A stretch of DNA of 64,000 bases from Symsagittifera roscoffensis (GCF_963678635.1 NC_087069.1:35009959-35073958); one strand, 5' to 3'; counted from the stretch's first letter, positions 1-11,751 are shown. Notes: generated by a model from the sequence alone, not told the origin. Made by a program: numbers and translations.

Positions 1-130
1 CATACATACATACATACATACATACATACATACATACATACATACATACATACATACATACATACATACATACATACATACATACATACATACATACATA
101 CATACATACATACATACATACATACATACA

Positions 131-164
<34 letters not shown>

Positions 165-465
165 CATACATGCATACATACGTACATACATACATACATA
201 CATACATACATACATACATACATACATACATACATACATACATACATACATACATACATACATACATACATACATACATACATACATACATACATACATA
301 GGTACATACATGCATACATACATACATAAATACATACATACATACATACATACATACATACATGCATACATACATACATACATACATTCATACATACATA
401 CATACATACATACATACATACATACATACATACATACATACATACATACATACATACATACATAC

Positions 466-496
<31 letters not shown>

Positions 497-506
497 CATA
501 CATACA
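1..506. repeat. (ATAC)n tetranucleotide microsatellite
   Basis: About 500 bp of nearly pure CATA/ATAC repeat with a few substitutions (around 161-182, 300-330, 364 and 387). It starts at the window edge, so its full length is unknown. It reads open in some frames as His-Thr-Tyr-Ile repeats, which is an artefact of the tetramer. Confidence 0.98.
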
Positions 507-742
507 AAACCTTATTTTTCGTTGAATGGTTGAATTTAAGTTTTGATGGGTTGACTAACAGGTCGAGTTTACTTTATTCCTGTTAATTTCAAATCAATCT
601 TAACTTTTTCAGTTAAATTTAAGGTTAAGTTAAGGTAAATTTTTAAATTCAGGTGGGGTAAAATTTACCTTAACAATTTTTTAAGTAAAGTTACGGTAAT
701 GTTGAGATATATTTTATCTTAACTTGTTTACCTTATTTCATT

Positions 743-2015
743 TGGCGTAACACGACAATTCGCAACAAAAGACAACTCACAAAAAAAGACTAGTCGTGTA
801 AATAGTTATTAGGACAACCAGAAAAACGCGATACCTCGCAATAAACTCGTAAGATAATCCTTTAACTACCTTCAAACTAAGACCTGTGACCCCCCACTAA
901 ATATCAGTTAATTTATACCTAATTTAAAGCAATTATTGGGGAAAGTTACGAGTGTTTTTGTTCGTTTAATACCAAATATTCAGTCCAAATTTTTGATTGC
1001 AATAATTGGTACATCATCATTCCGGTTTCTAAATATGTTTCTACTCAGTTCAAATATGTTGCAATTCACTACAAGCGGGAAACAACTCTTGATATTTGAA
1101 GATGAAAATTTTATTGAAGTTCAAGTTAACAGAAAAGCGGGTTAACAACCTGGAGAGGCTCAAAAAGGCCTTGAAAATTACAAGTATTCACACGTGATGA
1201 TTTATTTGTTGAGAAAAACTTGAATCATTTACATTCAGCGTTGCCTCATGAACGAGAAGTTGAAAAGTTAATCTTTTGGACGTGGCTTAACTTCTTTTTA
1301 CAATATGAAGTTTCAAGAAAATCTGTTTAAAAAAGGATAAAAAAGCGTGACTGTTAAGCATGCAGAGCAGTTAAAAGTCGTGGGGAAAGTACAAAAAAAA
1401 CACCTATAACATGCATTTTCAAAATGTAAATTTTCCAAAATGTTTTAGCTTCAGGCAAAAAGTAAAAAAAAAGAGCGCAAAATACGCAACAACATCTCCG
1501 ATCTGTTTGTCAAAACGTAACGAGCACCGTTTCTGAGGAATGCGCGGCAAACATGCCCAAATTTACCTCGGTTGCAAGGGCAATTCAACGAGATAAGGAC
1601 TTTGGGAGTTGCATCAAAAACAGTGGGGGACATAGCCATTCACATAGAATTTCAAAAAACTCTAAGGGGGAAGAGTTTCATGGCCCATGACTCGGGGCCA
1701 GGGGAGTCCGACCGGTTTCATGTGACCACTGTGGTAACCTTGACATTCTTGAGCGTTACACAACTTGGCACGCTGATGAAACATCTAAAAGTTGTCCCTC
1801 TTTTTCTAATCAAGTATAAACTGTAGATTCTGTTATAAAAAACTGCTCCCTCCCAAAGGTTTACTTTTGTGTATTACTTGAGCTTAACCCTTTATTAGAC
1901 CTTTTTTAAGATTTTTAATTTTCCTCCGAGTTCAATACGAGCTGTCTCTTTTTGCGAGTTGTCTTTTTCTTAAGATTTTGCGAGTAGTCTTTTAATGCGA
2001 GTTGTCGTCGTACCC
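743..2015. mobile_element. Possible TIR element with subterminal repeats
   Basis: The left end (about 743-800) has ACGACAATTCGCA followed by AAAGACAACTC. The right end (about 1938-2015) carries the reverse complement several times (GCGAGTTGTCTTTT, GCGAGTAGTCTTTT, GCGAGTTGTCGTCGTAC). This arrangement fits a degenerate terminal-inverted-repeat element of about 1.27 kb. I recognise no transposase inside; the short open frames are not convincing. The borders are approximate and I could not define a target-site duplication. Confidence 0.4.
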
Positions 2016-2039
2016 TCATTTAGGGTAATTTACCCTAAG

Positions 2040-2218
2040 CTTTTGGGTGTACAGTTCCATAATTTGTTTCCATGAAAAAATGCTAGTCTTACAGTTCCCA
2101 TTTATGGCCATATAGTTTCATTATGGGAAAACGTTAGTCATAGAATTTTTATACACCTTTTTTAACTGTATGGGAAACTGTATGGGGATTGTATGACTAA
2201 TATTTTTTGTCAGCCCGG
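2040..2218. repeat. Imperfect inverted repeat around ACAGTTCCCAT / TATGGGAAACTGT
   Basis: ACAGTTCCATA and ACAGTTCCCAT on the left are mirrored by AACTGTATGGGAAACTGTAT on the right, about 100 bp apart. This could be a small decayed foldback element. Nothing coding is visible. Confidence 0.3.
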
Positions 2219-2340
2219 GTAGCGTACTATATTAATCAGAATTTGGTAACGATTGGTTTTTTCGACTTATTAGAATAATTTCTTTTCCCATCCAAGTCAT
2301 TATAATTCTGAAAAATCGGTGTTTAATCCCACCTATATCG

Positions 2341-2826
2341 ATCGGGTGGAATGATAGTACGGGTGGAATGATAGTACGGTTGATCCAGTTTCTTCAGGTG
2401 GTGGTTTAGAAAAACATTCAAAACTTTCATCAAGTTTTGGGGAGTGCGCGCAAAAAACCGCAATTTCAGTAAACTGAGTTTTTACTGATGGTTTTTCAGA
2501 TAAATCCTGGTTGCAATGATTCGATTCATGCTAGAGGCCCGTATTTTACGATTTAAGTTTTAAGTATAAAAACCAGTGTTTCCCATTTTTAAATATATTT
2601 CCTGGGGATTCTATGGAGACAAAAATTTATTTAATTGCAATTATATTGAAAAAAAAAGAATTTATTGGGATTATATGTAGATAAAAATAGATTTTGGTGG
2701 AATAAATTATAATGCGATATAATTGTTGTAGGAATAATCCATTCGCACCTCATAATTAGGGTAACCACCACCTCGAGAAACTGGATCAACCGTACAACCA
2801 TTCCCCCCCCCCGTACTACCACTCTC
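2341..2826. mobile_element. Foldback/MITE-like element with about 60-bp inverted ends
   Basis: The left arm (about 2341-2405: GGGTGGAATGATAGTACGG, TTGATCCAGTTTCTTCAGG, TGGTGGTTT) is repeated in reverse complement at about 2757-2826 (AACCACCACCTCGAGAAACT, GGATCAACCGTAC, a C-tract, then CGTACTACCACTC). The inner 350 bp are AT-rich and non-coding. Arms this long around a short non-coding core indicate a non-autonomous inverted-repeat element. No clear TSD was seen. It lies just downstream of the last recognisable ABCA coding sequence. Confidence 0.6.
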
Positions 2827-2878
2827 CTCATAAAGTTAATATAATAGAAAATGTTGCCTACATTGGTTACACAATCGA

Positions 2879-3178
2879 TTATAATGGCAACATTTTTGGC
2901 AACATTTTTTCAATATAATCTATTTTTATCCGAGAAACTTCGGTGCGGGAAGGGGGGTTGTTATAAAGAGATCCAATTTTTTCTGCTAATGACCGCCCGA
3001 TAATGTTATATACCTGGAAGTCATCGGCGGCCACAATATCGTTGACTGACTTGACTAGTACTTTGAGGGGGGCTTCACTGTCGTAACTGTCTGGCGGATA
3101 GGAGAAACAACTGTTCTGAGTGAGTAAAGAGCAGGCTAGAGACTGGAGGAACGGCAGGTACCCGGCTGAAGGCATGCC
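2879..3178 (-). CDS. ABCA-type ABC transporter, coding exon 2 (partial, 3' border unresolved)
   Basis: Second recognised exon of the minus-strand ABCA transporter whose first exon lies at 12004-12216. The acceptor AATTAG sits at 3179-3180 and the exon opens in phase 0 with Gly-Met-Pro-Ser-Ala-Gly, which continues exon 1 exactly (…CHLLAK + GMPSAGYLPFLQSL). ABCA1-like proteins have the same signature, MPSAG.LPW.Q followed by a Cys-containing loop, at the start of the first large extracellular domain. Here Cys appears as SLACSLL and QNSCFSYP. About 85 residues align plausibly, to about SLYNNPPSRTEVSRIK. After that the frame runs to a stop at 2879 and I see no good donor (only weak GTTTCT/GTTGCC). 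The exon may end at a non-obvious site or the donor may be damaged. The listed end is the stop, not a proven exon border. Confidence 0.75.
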   Translation of the reverse strand, partial: GMPSAGYLPFLQSLACSLLTQNSCFSYPPDSYDSEAPLKVLVKSVNDIVAADDFQVYNIIGRSLAEKIGSLYNNPPSRTEVSRIKIDYIEKMLPKMLPL

Positions 3179-3840
3179 CTAATTATCAGACAAAACAAAA
3201 GTTAAAGCATAATCAGGTATATGCCCAGGTAACCGTTTTTACATTTGGACGAAAAACAAGAAAAGCAACTAGAATTTTTTTTCTGATAGTTTTGATGTTT
3301 TTGGGCGGTACTTATGGTTAGCAAGAACTGTTAACCGTTCAACTAATGCCTTCAGCATCGCGTTTTGATTCTTAAGGTTACTTAAGGGCTTCTTTGTCTG
3401 CGGCCGCGTAACCGAAATTACTCAGACCGGTTATCTAACTATATAAGTTTTCTTTCATATCTTTTAACTACAACTGAATTACAATTGCTAGGATTCTAAC
3501 GTGATGAAACACTTAAAAATGCCTAAAAGGTCTTCGCTTTGCTTGATTTTGGAAGAAAAAATACCTCAAACAAAGTTGCCAGGCTTTTAGACCCTCGGAA
3601 TTTTTTCGAACCATGTTCATTCATAACTTTTGAACAATTTGAAGGTTCAAAACAATTAATGTTTTTTTTCATGGACTATTTCTAGACGCAAAAAGACCGC
3701 CTTGAGTCAGAAAAAAGATTCGGTCAACAAAATAACACAGTCTAGAATGTTGGGAGATAATAGAAATGGACTATCATCGATATAACTGCTGAGGCCTACT
3801 GATAGCGCTTCTGCGATTCGCAGGAACGGCATTACTGTTC

Positions 3841-3966
3841 CGACTTTCGTAACGAAAGTAACAGAATGTTTGTGCATGGGTGGTTTTTTCTTCAGACAAA
3901 TTTCGACTTTCGTAACGAAAGTAACAGAATGTTTGTGCATGGGTGGTTTTTTCTTCAGACAAATTT
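3841..3966. repeat. 63-bp perfect tandem duplication with palindrome TTTCGTAACGAAA
   Basis: Positions 3841-3903 and 3904-3966 are the same 63-bp sequence twice, starting CGACTTTCGTAACGAAAG. Each copy contains the palindrome TTTCGTAACGAAA. The duplication sits at the start of a longer dispersed repeat that appears singly near 17075 and 17820. Confidence 0.9.
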
Positions 3967-4560
3967 CTTCAGACTTTTTAACTGGCCGTTTTTGCCATAT
4001 TTTTAAATCATTCAAAAGGTTTTGTTGCGCTGAGTTTAAATTGGAAAAAAAACTTCACCTGTGATACTTTTTCGTAAAGTTTTGGAGGTTTGAATGAAAG
4101 TTTTAGCCAATTTGGGGCAATTAACGCGCGATATATTTTCAATCCCTTGTCGAAATTGTTCCAAATTGGTTGAAAGAAGCTATTTGTCTTAATTTCTACA
4201 TTACTTGGAGCGAAATTTATCATTTTGTGTTTTAGTTGGCATGTGGGAGTTTAAAAAAATTCATTTTTTTTGTAATTGCCTGTTCTTTTTTTTCGATAAA
4301 TTCATTACTTTTCAAAGCAAACACTGCTTCATAGACCTCAAAAGACAGTTGGAACATTCAGGGCTTTGCCTTGATACGAGCAGTCTGGTTACTATTTAAG
4401 ATATATTGGCTTTTCATACATCGTGAGCCTTTACTTTTCGCTTACGAATAATACGAATGAGACATTGTGGAAGCAATTTTTGTGTTTTTTATGCATATCA
4501 AACCCGGCCGCTGTTACAAGCGAATGTCATCTCTAAGTAGTGCACTGTTTTGACTAACAA
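3841..4560. repeat. Dispersed repeat family R1, copy A
   Basis: About 0.7 kb that recurs, diverged, at 17065-17800 and in part at 17815-18060; shorter matches occur at 9660-9860 and 10430-10570. Shared landmarks are GTAACGAAAGTAACAGAAT, CCAATTTGGG, a W-rich stretch, GGAACATTCAGGGCTTTGCC and TTGATACGAGCAGTCT. No protein is recognisable. It may be a non-autonomous element or solo-LTR-like unit; the ends are not defined. Confidence 0.6.
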
Positions 4561-4662
4561 TTTGGAGTAAATTTGTATAGTTTTCTAAACTAAAATTTTG
4601 AAGATGAACTTCAGCGTTGCTGTGGCTCGTTGCTACTAAAGAACTGATTCTTTAGGAACTAT

Positions 4663-5112
4663 CAAACGGCATGCAAAAAAAACCATGATAACTAGATTTA
4701 GTTTGCTTGCAAAAAAAACAACAGCCTACTTTTGATCGCAAGCAGCTTTCAAAGAAAATGGATCATTTATACTTAGTGTGGTTTTGTTTATATAGTGAGT
4801 TTTAAGTTGAGGCTAACAGAAAAAAAATTCATCAGCTACGGCCAGCAAAATGTTTTTACAAAAACCGAAACAAGATTTAATTCAGTTCAAGTTTTATCTC
4901 CAAAAGTTAAATGTTTAACTTAGTTTCAAGTATTATTTATGCTAAAAACTGACTCATAGGTTCTATATAAAATGACTATATCATAAAACAGACGCACAGT
5001 TAGTCGCATTAACATCCTCCGACTCCAAATGAGCAAAAACGGGTGCGAGTTTCACGATTGGAGGAGTGTGCTTGCCGGTTGCCAATCTAATCACAGCGGA
5101 CCGCGCTATTGG
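4663..5112 (-). mobile_element. 3' LTR of the BEL/Pao element
   Basis: Direct repeat of about 450 bp matching 8840-9640, starting at AACGGCATGC and ending around CAGCGGACCGCGCTAT. Shared landmarks are GGATTTAATTTGC-like sequence, AACAACAGCCTAC, AAAACCGAAACAAGA, ATAAAACAGACGCA and GGTGCGAGTTT. The two copies are clearly diverged, so the insertion is old. It is the downstream (3') LTR because the internal pol fragments read on the minus strand. The ends were judged by where similarity stops. Confidence 0.7.
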
Positions 5113-5609
5113 GTAATTGGGTGACTCGCGCTAATGAATAATGGCCTCCTGGACTACTGTCTTCAAACATCCAAACGAGAACTTCAATTTTTAATTGTGA
5201 GTCTGGAGAAAAAATTGTTTTGCTCTTTTGTTAAGTTTTAGTACGTTTTCACGGAGCGAATGATTCCAGATGGCATTTGCATAGGGTTTCGCTCAGGCGT
5301 AGCATTTTCGATGCTTCAAACCTAGTGGAGGAAAGCTACTTGCGCGGTGTCCAAGTAGGAGTTGATTTGGCGTTAACGCTTCGTTGCCGTTCGGATCGGA
5401 TGTTACGGGTGTGAGCGGACGATTGTTAAGAGACTGCTCATTTAAACAAAAGGTGGTTATGAGGACTTCCTCACTGCAGTGCGATTTCGTGTTTCCAGAA
5501 TATCATAAAAGCTCTTTTGTTGCTCCGGGCCAGCCTTTCCCACGCACCTTAATGATGAGGACTGAATGGTGAAAAAAAATTCAAGTTAAACCTTTATGAG
5601 CTAGCAGAA

Positions 5610-8130
5610 CGGTTGCATGGCGATTCCACTTCTCAATGCACGAAATCATCTCTTTGGCCAAGCCAACGGAAGTTGTAACCTTGTCTGACCCGATGACGGA
5701 AATCGCTCCTCGCCGAGTAATCAAGCGTACACTTCCTCTTACAGAGGAACTTGTTTCCATTGCCGGAACACGTCGTCATACACCTGAATAAGAATACCCA
5801 GCGTTTCTTCGAGCTTCGTCAAATCGTTAAGTGGAACGAGTCGAAGTAATCTACTCCGCAGTTCACGAAAGGAGGTTGACGGTAACCCAGTCGCTCTAGC
5901 TGAAGGTGAGCCATCATTGGGCATAACACGCAGTAGTGTTTTTTTTGAATGGAGGAAAGTACGGAGCCCCAAAACAATTTACTTTAGATGTAGAACAGCA
6001 CGAACATATTGAACACTTTGGCTTTAATTCTTTTGGTGAAGATATGTTAAAACATCATCACTATTAGATGTCCACTATCTAAAATTATTGATTGCTTAAC
6101 GTTGCACTCAACGGCAAAGAGACGACGAAAACGGAATGGACTAGACCACCAAAAACGATGAACGGCGAAAAAGAAGATATTTTGGACTGTTTTATTTTGA
6201 AGTACGTTGTTTTTGACAGGGAACGACTCTGACTGAGCCAGAACCAATAGCATTTGCTTAGCTAAATCTACTTCAGATGGTTCGGTTTTTAAACAAGTGT
6301 TGCCGAACGAAAAGTTTGACGTTGATGAGGTGATAACCTTAGAATGAATGCACCAATTTTTTGGAGTTTCAGAAAAGAATTGAAATCTTTACCAACAAAA
6401 AATGGATTGGTGGTTCCGGATGTGTAATATAAAGTTGCAGTCTGTTCAAAAACCTTCTTTAAAATCATATGAAGGTCCTTTGAGTCGAATGCTGGTGAGA
6501 ACATCTGAGTCAGGTTTGAAAGTTCAATCTTTAGTTTTCAAAAAGTGTGTACCTTTCACCCAACCTCTTTCTTTCAGTGTCTCAGCAGTTATTCAGCGAG
6601 TGCCGTATCTGCTGGGTTGTCGCCAATGGACACATGGAACCACTTATCATGGTGGTGGATTCGAGAATTTTGGAAACCCGATAAGCCACAAGGACAGGCA
6701 ACTTGCTGGCAGAGTTCAACCACTGCAGTAAGGTAGTGTCATCGGTCCACATGTTTGAATTTTTGACTTTTATTGTCAAAATTTTCTCAATTTAAAATTT
6801 CAGACGACTCGCCATTAAAGCTGTGCGAATCAAGCTTAGGGAGGAAAGTGTTTTCATCGGCGCTATTCTAGCTTTTCCGAAAACAAAAGATTTTTGGCTG
6901 CATTTGTGACGACGGAGCGACCGGACAAGAATGCAATCGATCTTAGGACGTCCTGGGAGCTTTTACCAAACAAATGCAGTTCTATTTGGTCAATCGGGTT
7001 GTTAAAGAAACAGCGAGAAAATGTTAGATGGCCAAGTATTGGTGAAAAAGTCGGCCACCCTATGAACATTTTTTGAAGTTCACCTGGCAATGACTCATCC
7101 CACTGCTGGCCCGAAAGACGCCAAATGTCGTTCAGCAAAAGCCGGGCACGAGCGATTTACGGTGCAACTAAACCGATTAGGTCGAAAACGGACGATACGA
7201 GACGGTGCATTGCGTAATCGGTTTGTTATATCTTTTTTCACGCCACGACTTATTTTAAAAAAATCGTTTTTGTTATCCCACTTCAGACTTTGCCTTGCGG
7301 TGTCGTTCAGGTTGATTTCTTTTACAGTGTCAAGATTGGTGTTCTCTGGCAAACTTGGATATACTAAAACCTCCTAGTCAAGTTCTTTGCTCACGTTTAG
7401 GCCTTCATTCGTGTCGATAGAACTTAAGAAATCATCCATGTAAAAGTTATGTAAGACAGCAGTTACAGCAGCTGGAATCTTGTCGTAATTATCTCTTGAA
7501 GCGTAAAAACTGCGCACTTAGGGGAGTCACCAGCGCCGAAGATAACTACCTCACTTGAGAGGCCCTCCCGCCACAAAAAAAACGCAATGACGGCTGGTCA
7601 GCTGGACTGACCCCTACTTAAAAAAAAATCCTACAATGTCTGCCGATAGTGCAAACTTATGTTGTCTGAGCCGGAGGAGCACTCTCAACAAGTTCTGCAA
7701 CTAATCGGGCCCTACCAAAAGTGACTGGTTCAAAGATACACCAACTCGAAGCACCGCTTAAAACAAGCCTCATAGTTCTAGGTTCATTCGAGTTAACCAC
7801 TGGATGGTGGGGATGATCGGATGCGCGTGTTCAACTCATTGGGTTCATTAAGGGTTCATCTCATTTCCAAGTCGTCCTCAAAACTTTACCGTAAAATTTT
7901 TTCAGCTCAGGATCTTTTTCGAACCGCTTCTCCAAAGACTTAAGCTGCGCAAGTGCGGAGTAGTAGTTATTTGACAATCTGACGTCCTTATCGATCCAAA
8001 GCATGACACTGAGTATCGAGTTCCCTCATGCGAATTAGTCGATTCAAGCGATTTTAGAGCTTGCTTGTCTGATGCTGAACAATGAACGGCTGATTCATAA
8101 GTACCGTAGGACTGAAGTTATACCAGTTTT
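5610..8130 (-). pseudogene. Decayed BEL/Pao retrotransposon pol (RT, RNase H, integrase fragments)
   Basis: Broken minus-strand polyprotein, recognisable in patches in the normal BEL/Pao order. RT N-terminal region near 7870-8080 (ALKSLE...EGTRY). HHPVVN...NEP.TMRLV near 7740-7810, then HKFALSAD-like and SPADQPSLRFF near 7560-7640. The catalytic YMDDFL is at 7425-7442. Next come SLKWDNKNDFFK (about 7250-7280) and LLNDIWRLSGQQWDE (about 7090-7140) typical of the Pao post-RT domain. RNase H follows with MWTDDTTLLQWLN at about 6714-6749 and VAYRVSKILE after it. An integrase-like patch, RRGAISVIGSDK...CIEKWN, is near 5620-5735. Many stops and frame changes separate these patches, so no functional product is expected. 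It lies between two related LTRs inside an ABCA intron and is transcribed in the gene's sense orientation. I did not recognise gag or protease. Confidence 0.8.
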
Positions 8131-8839
8131 TGACTCGCTCTACGAGAGAGTTGTCTTCAACACTAGCATTGAAGCGTTGAGATGGCAAATCTAAGGATGA
8201 TGGCAAAGGACCACTGAGAACCCGACCGATTTTTGGCTTTTGTCACCGTGAGTTTAAAATGGTGGGATGGCATGAAAACAGTCGTGGCCTAAACTCGTTT
8301 CCACATCAGATTATTGGTACGTTAAGGAACGCGTAGGAGCTAAATAGGGATAAATTTTTTTGAGTTCACTGACATTGATTGTATCAGATCCTAAATTTAA
8401 ATACTATTTCACAGAAGGTCGTGCAAGAAAGTTGCATGAGTTTAAATCATGGATACAAAACTTACTATTTCTTTTTGTTCCGTCAATTAAACTTGTTGTG
8501 AATTTGCTCCTTTGACGTTGACTTTCAATTTTTTCACCGGACAACTTAAGTTCTTCTGCAAGTTGAGCGACTGCAAGCTATGAGTGACAGCAAGCAAGAC
8601 TTTAGACGACGGTTGAATTAGTGTATGACTCTGGCTAATTTGCGTGGTTTGACTTAAGACAACAGGTAGCACAGTAGATCTAACGAATGTTTGAGGAAAG
8701 TTCGGAATGTATTGAGTGTTATTTTGAATTTTAAATTTTCGGAACTAGAATGAATTGGAATTCTGATACTGATATTAAATTCTTCCAATTAACTAATCGA
8801 GACAGATATCGCCGGTTGGAAAGATGGTTTAACTGGGTT

Positions 8840-9640
8840 TATCCAACGGCATGCGAAGAAAAACAATGGAAACTGGATTTAATTTGCATGCAAAAAATAA
8901 GAAAACAACAGCCTACATGATCACAAGTAGTTCTTTTTTCCGCCATTCGAAGAAAACGTAGCAATTAAATTTGATGTGGTTTTATTTATTTAGTCAACTT
9001 CCGGCAATCAAAATAATGGTTTTTAACAAAAAATTTTATACCCCACTGAAGATATCAAAATTTTGAAATCAAATGAAAAAAAAACATTATACCTCTGATT
9101 TTTTGTTGCAAAAAGTTGGGAGTTTGAAAATTGACATTCTGGCAATGCTCTGGACCATTCTATGCGCGTTTTGTAGGTTATACCTATGACAACAAGGGCG
9201 GTCGTTTGAACGGTCGGAAAAAACACAATAACGTTTAAATTCAGGGCTTTTCTGAAACTGCAGAATTTGAGCAAGGCTCATCAACTTGAACGTTTTTGGG
9301 AACAGTTCAATCAATCAAAATTTATTGCAATAAGTTGAGGCCGAATAGAATGAAAATTCATCAACTACAACCAGCAAAAAAAAATAAGCAAAAACCGAAA
9401 CAAGACTTACCTCAGTTCAACTTTTATTTTCTGAGGTTGAATGGTTTTCTTAGTTTAAGTTTTTTTTTGTTAAAGTTCGACTCAAAATTTCTACTTGAAA
9501 TGACTACATTATAAAACAGACGCATATTCAGCCAAGCTAGCGTCCTTCGCCCCAAATGAGCGAGAACGGGTGTGAGTTTTACGATCCGAGAGGTGTACTT
9601 GCCGGTTGCAGATTTAATTACGGCAGACCGCGCTATGCCG
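8840..9640 (-). mobile_element. 5' LTR of the BEL/Pao element, enlarged by a ~300-bp insertion
   Basis: Second copy of the direct repeat at 4663-5112. It matches from CCAACGGCATGC (8842) to about 9008 and again from about 9300 (AACAGTTCAATCAATCAAAA) to CGCGCTAT at 9638. The roughly 300 bp between these two parts has no counterpart in the other LTR and is presumably a later insertion or a deletion in the sister copy. As the upstream LTR of a minus-strand element it would have carried the promoter. Confidence 0.65.
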
Positions 9641-9659
9641 TCGTTGCCACAGTGACGAA

Positions 9660-10570
9660 AAATCCCACAGAACAAAATTGTCCCAAATTGGGTTGAGAGT
9701 AGCTAATTGGTCGTATAATTTTCGTATGACTGAAATTTACACAACCGATCTTTGATATTGTCTGAAGTTTGTAGTTTTTCATTATGTTTTCCCCGAATGT
9801 TTTTTTTGATACAGATTACAGGGCAGTCGGATTTTTAGGGCTTTGCCCTGAGATACAAGAAGTCTTGTTTCATTACAAAAGTACTAAAAATCATAAGGCG
9901 CATGGAAGGACCATGGAAAAGTAGCTGTTTTCCTTTTCTCACTGTAATTCTTTCCACATTTCTTTTGATGTTCTACTGTAATCAAACGTGTCAGCATGAG
10001 CAAGTGAACAGATTGCTACAACTGTTTTTACATGCAAATTGGCGTTTGAGCAATTTAATGTTCCGATTTTCTGAGAAAGTGCTGCATATTTATGCTTGGT
10101 CTGGCTTTTTTCATTCAGTCATTTCTCTACTTTTTAACTAAGCATTTTGACGGATTCCCAAAATTACCAACTAAAAAGTGTTGTTGTTTTGAGCTCATAT
10201 TCAAAAAGATATTTGACCAGTAACCATTTTTTGTTAAGTTAGGGAGTTTAAAAATTTGCCAATTTAGTCAATTTGAAATAAAAAAACACTGGATATATTG
10301 CTTTCTTATATTCCGCGTGAGCGGCGGGTTTATGAGTTCCAAATTAAATTAAAACAAAAATTTGTTCAATAAAATACAAAACGCTGAAAAAGTCTGTTTG
10401 TTTGTAGTTTTCAATAGCGTGGGGGAAGGGGTAAATTGAAGAAAAAGTTGTTGAAAATTTCGTTTTGTTTTTCGTTTATTCCGTCAACTTTTCAACCAAA
10501 ACTTTTAAATCGGCCGTGAAACGCAGCCGGAACATTTAGGGCTTCGCCCTGATATACAAGCAGTCTTGTC
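9660..10570. repeat. Fragments of dispersed repeat R1
   Basis: Two partial matches to the 3841-4560 repeat: one around 9660-9860 ending GGGCTTTGCCCTGAGATACA, the other around 10430-10570 ending GGGCTTCGCCCTGATATACA. Both are followed by a variant of AGCAGTCTTGT. The DNA between them is AT-rich and I see no gene in it. The open frame at 9902-10141 has no recognisable feature and low-complexity composition. Confidence 0.5.
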
Positions 10571-10622
10571 AACAGTTTTGTTTTGTAATTTTACTTGGGG
10601 GTGAAAAAACAGCCGGATAACT

Positions 10623-11141
10623 GACTCTTTTCCAGTTTCCCATGCCCCACATAACATTTTCTAACAATAGGACAATCAGAACAAAAAAATTGGTGATATG
10701 TTATAAAAGGTGGTAATTTTGAGTAAAGTGCATGTATTAAATTTCAGAACTATTAAGCATAGAAACATTAATTTCATTATCAATCAATTGTTCTCTTACT
10801 TAGATAGTTTTTGTTAATACATTACTCTGCCAAATGAAATGCTTTTCTAGGACTTAATTTTGTAACTTCTTTTGCCAGAACATTTGACCTTTTGAAATAA
10901 GTTAAAAATTATGTGCCAAGTATAAGAAAAAGCGATCCAGCTATTGATATTGAAAAATACAGCATTTATTATAATATATCATCAAAATTACTAGTGAAAA
11001 TTAGCTGATGGGAGGCTGGAAAAATAGTCGAAATTTGTTCACCTCTGTTCACGTTGACACGTTTTATTGCAGTTTATAACCTTGAAAGTCATTTTATATG
11101 GAATTTTAGAAACAATTAAGGAGGGGGTCTGGAAAAGAGCC
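10623..11141. mobile_element. Family-2 inverted-repeat element (GGCTCTTTTCCAG ends), enlarged
   Basis: Starts GACTCTTTTCCAGTTTCCC and ends GGGGTCTGGAAAAGAGCC. The flanks GGATAACT (10615-10622) and GGATAATT (11142-11149) fit an 8-bp target-site duplication with one mismatch. The right half (CACCTCTGTTCACGTTGACA onwards) matches the copy at 22877-23100. At 519 bp it is more than twice the usual length, so it probably contains an insertion. Non-coding. Confidence 0.6.
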
Positions 11142-11298
11142 GGATAATTTACTGATCATATTTTTACTTTATAGTCAGGTCTGAATTAAAATGAAATCAT
11201 TATTCAATTGAAAATAGATTGAAGGAAGTTATTTTTTTGGCAATGTAACTCACTTTCTGGATTTTTTATTTGTTGCATTTTTCCCGATTTCATGTTTT

Positions 11299-11512
11299 GG
11301 CTCTTTTTCCTCCCCCCCCCCCCCCCCCCACCTCACGCCAGTTTCAACTTATTAGTGTAACGAGTGGTTTTACGAGGTTGAGTATGAAGACCAAATATGT
11401 TTGCCGTGGCCTTATTAGTCTGTATGTAAATTTTCATAACAATCGGACAATGTGGTCAACAAATTTACATGTAAAAAATTGCAGGTGGGGGGGGGGGAAA
11501 GGAAAAAGAGCC
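11299..11512 (+). mobile_element. Family-1 MITE with exact 8-bp TSD CATGTTTT
   Basis: 214 bp bounded by GGCTCTTTTTCC and GGAAAAAGAGCC, with C-tract and G-tract subterminal regions that are reverse complements. CATGTTTT directly precedes (11291-11298) and follows (11513-11520) the element. The interior carries the family landmarks GTGTAACGAGTGGTTTTACG, TATGAAGACCAAATATGTTT and GCCGTGGCCTTATTAGTC. It contains no transposase. An apparent open frame through it is an artefact shared by all copies. Confidence 0.88.
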
Positions 11513-11751
11513 CATGTTTTTTGTCAAACTAGAGTTGACTACTTGAGGTAATACTGTTTCCTTGTGTCTAATTTTTTTAACGTTTGTTTTATTCCACAAT
11601 TTTTGTATGAAAACTTGAACATCAAAAGTTGTGCTTTTACAGCGTTAAATTACATTTGTGGGGTAGAAATGGGAGAAGGGATGGCCACCTCACATAAACA
11701 TCACTTTTTTGGTGTAATGAGGAGGATTTAAGGGTTAACCGTGAAGACCAT

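Noticed and set aside
310-586. Open frames coding for His-Thr-Tyr-Ile repeats
   Set aside because: They are the trivial translation of the ATAC tetranucleotide tract and carry no gene-like sequence.
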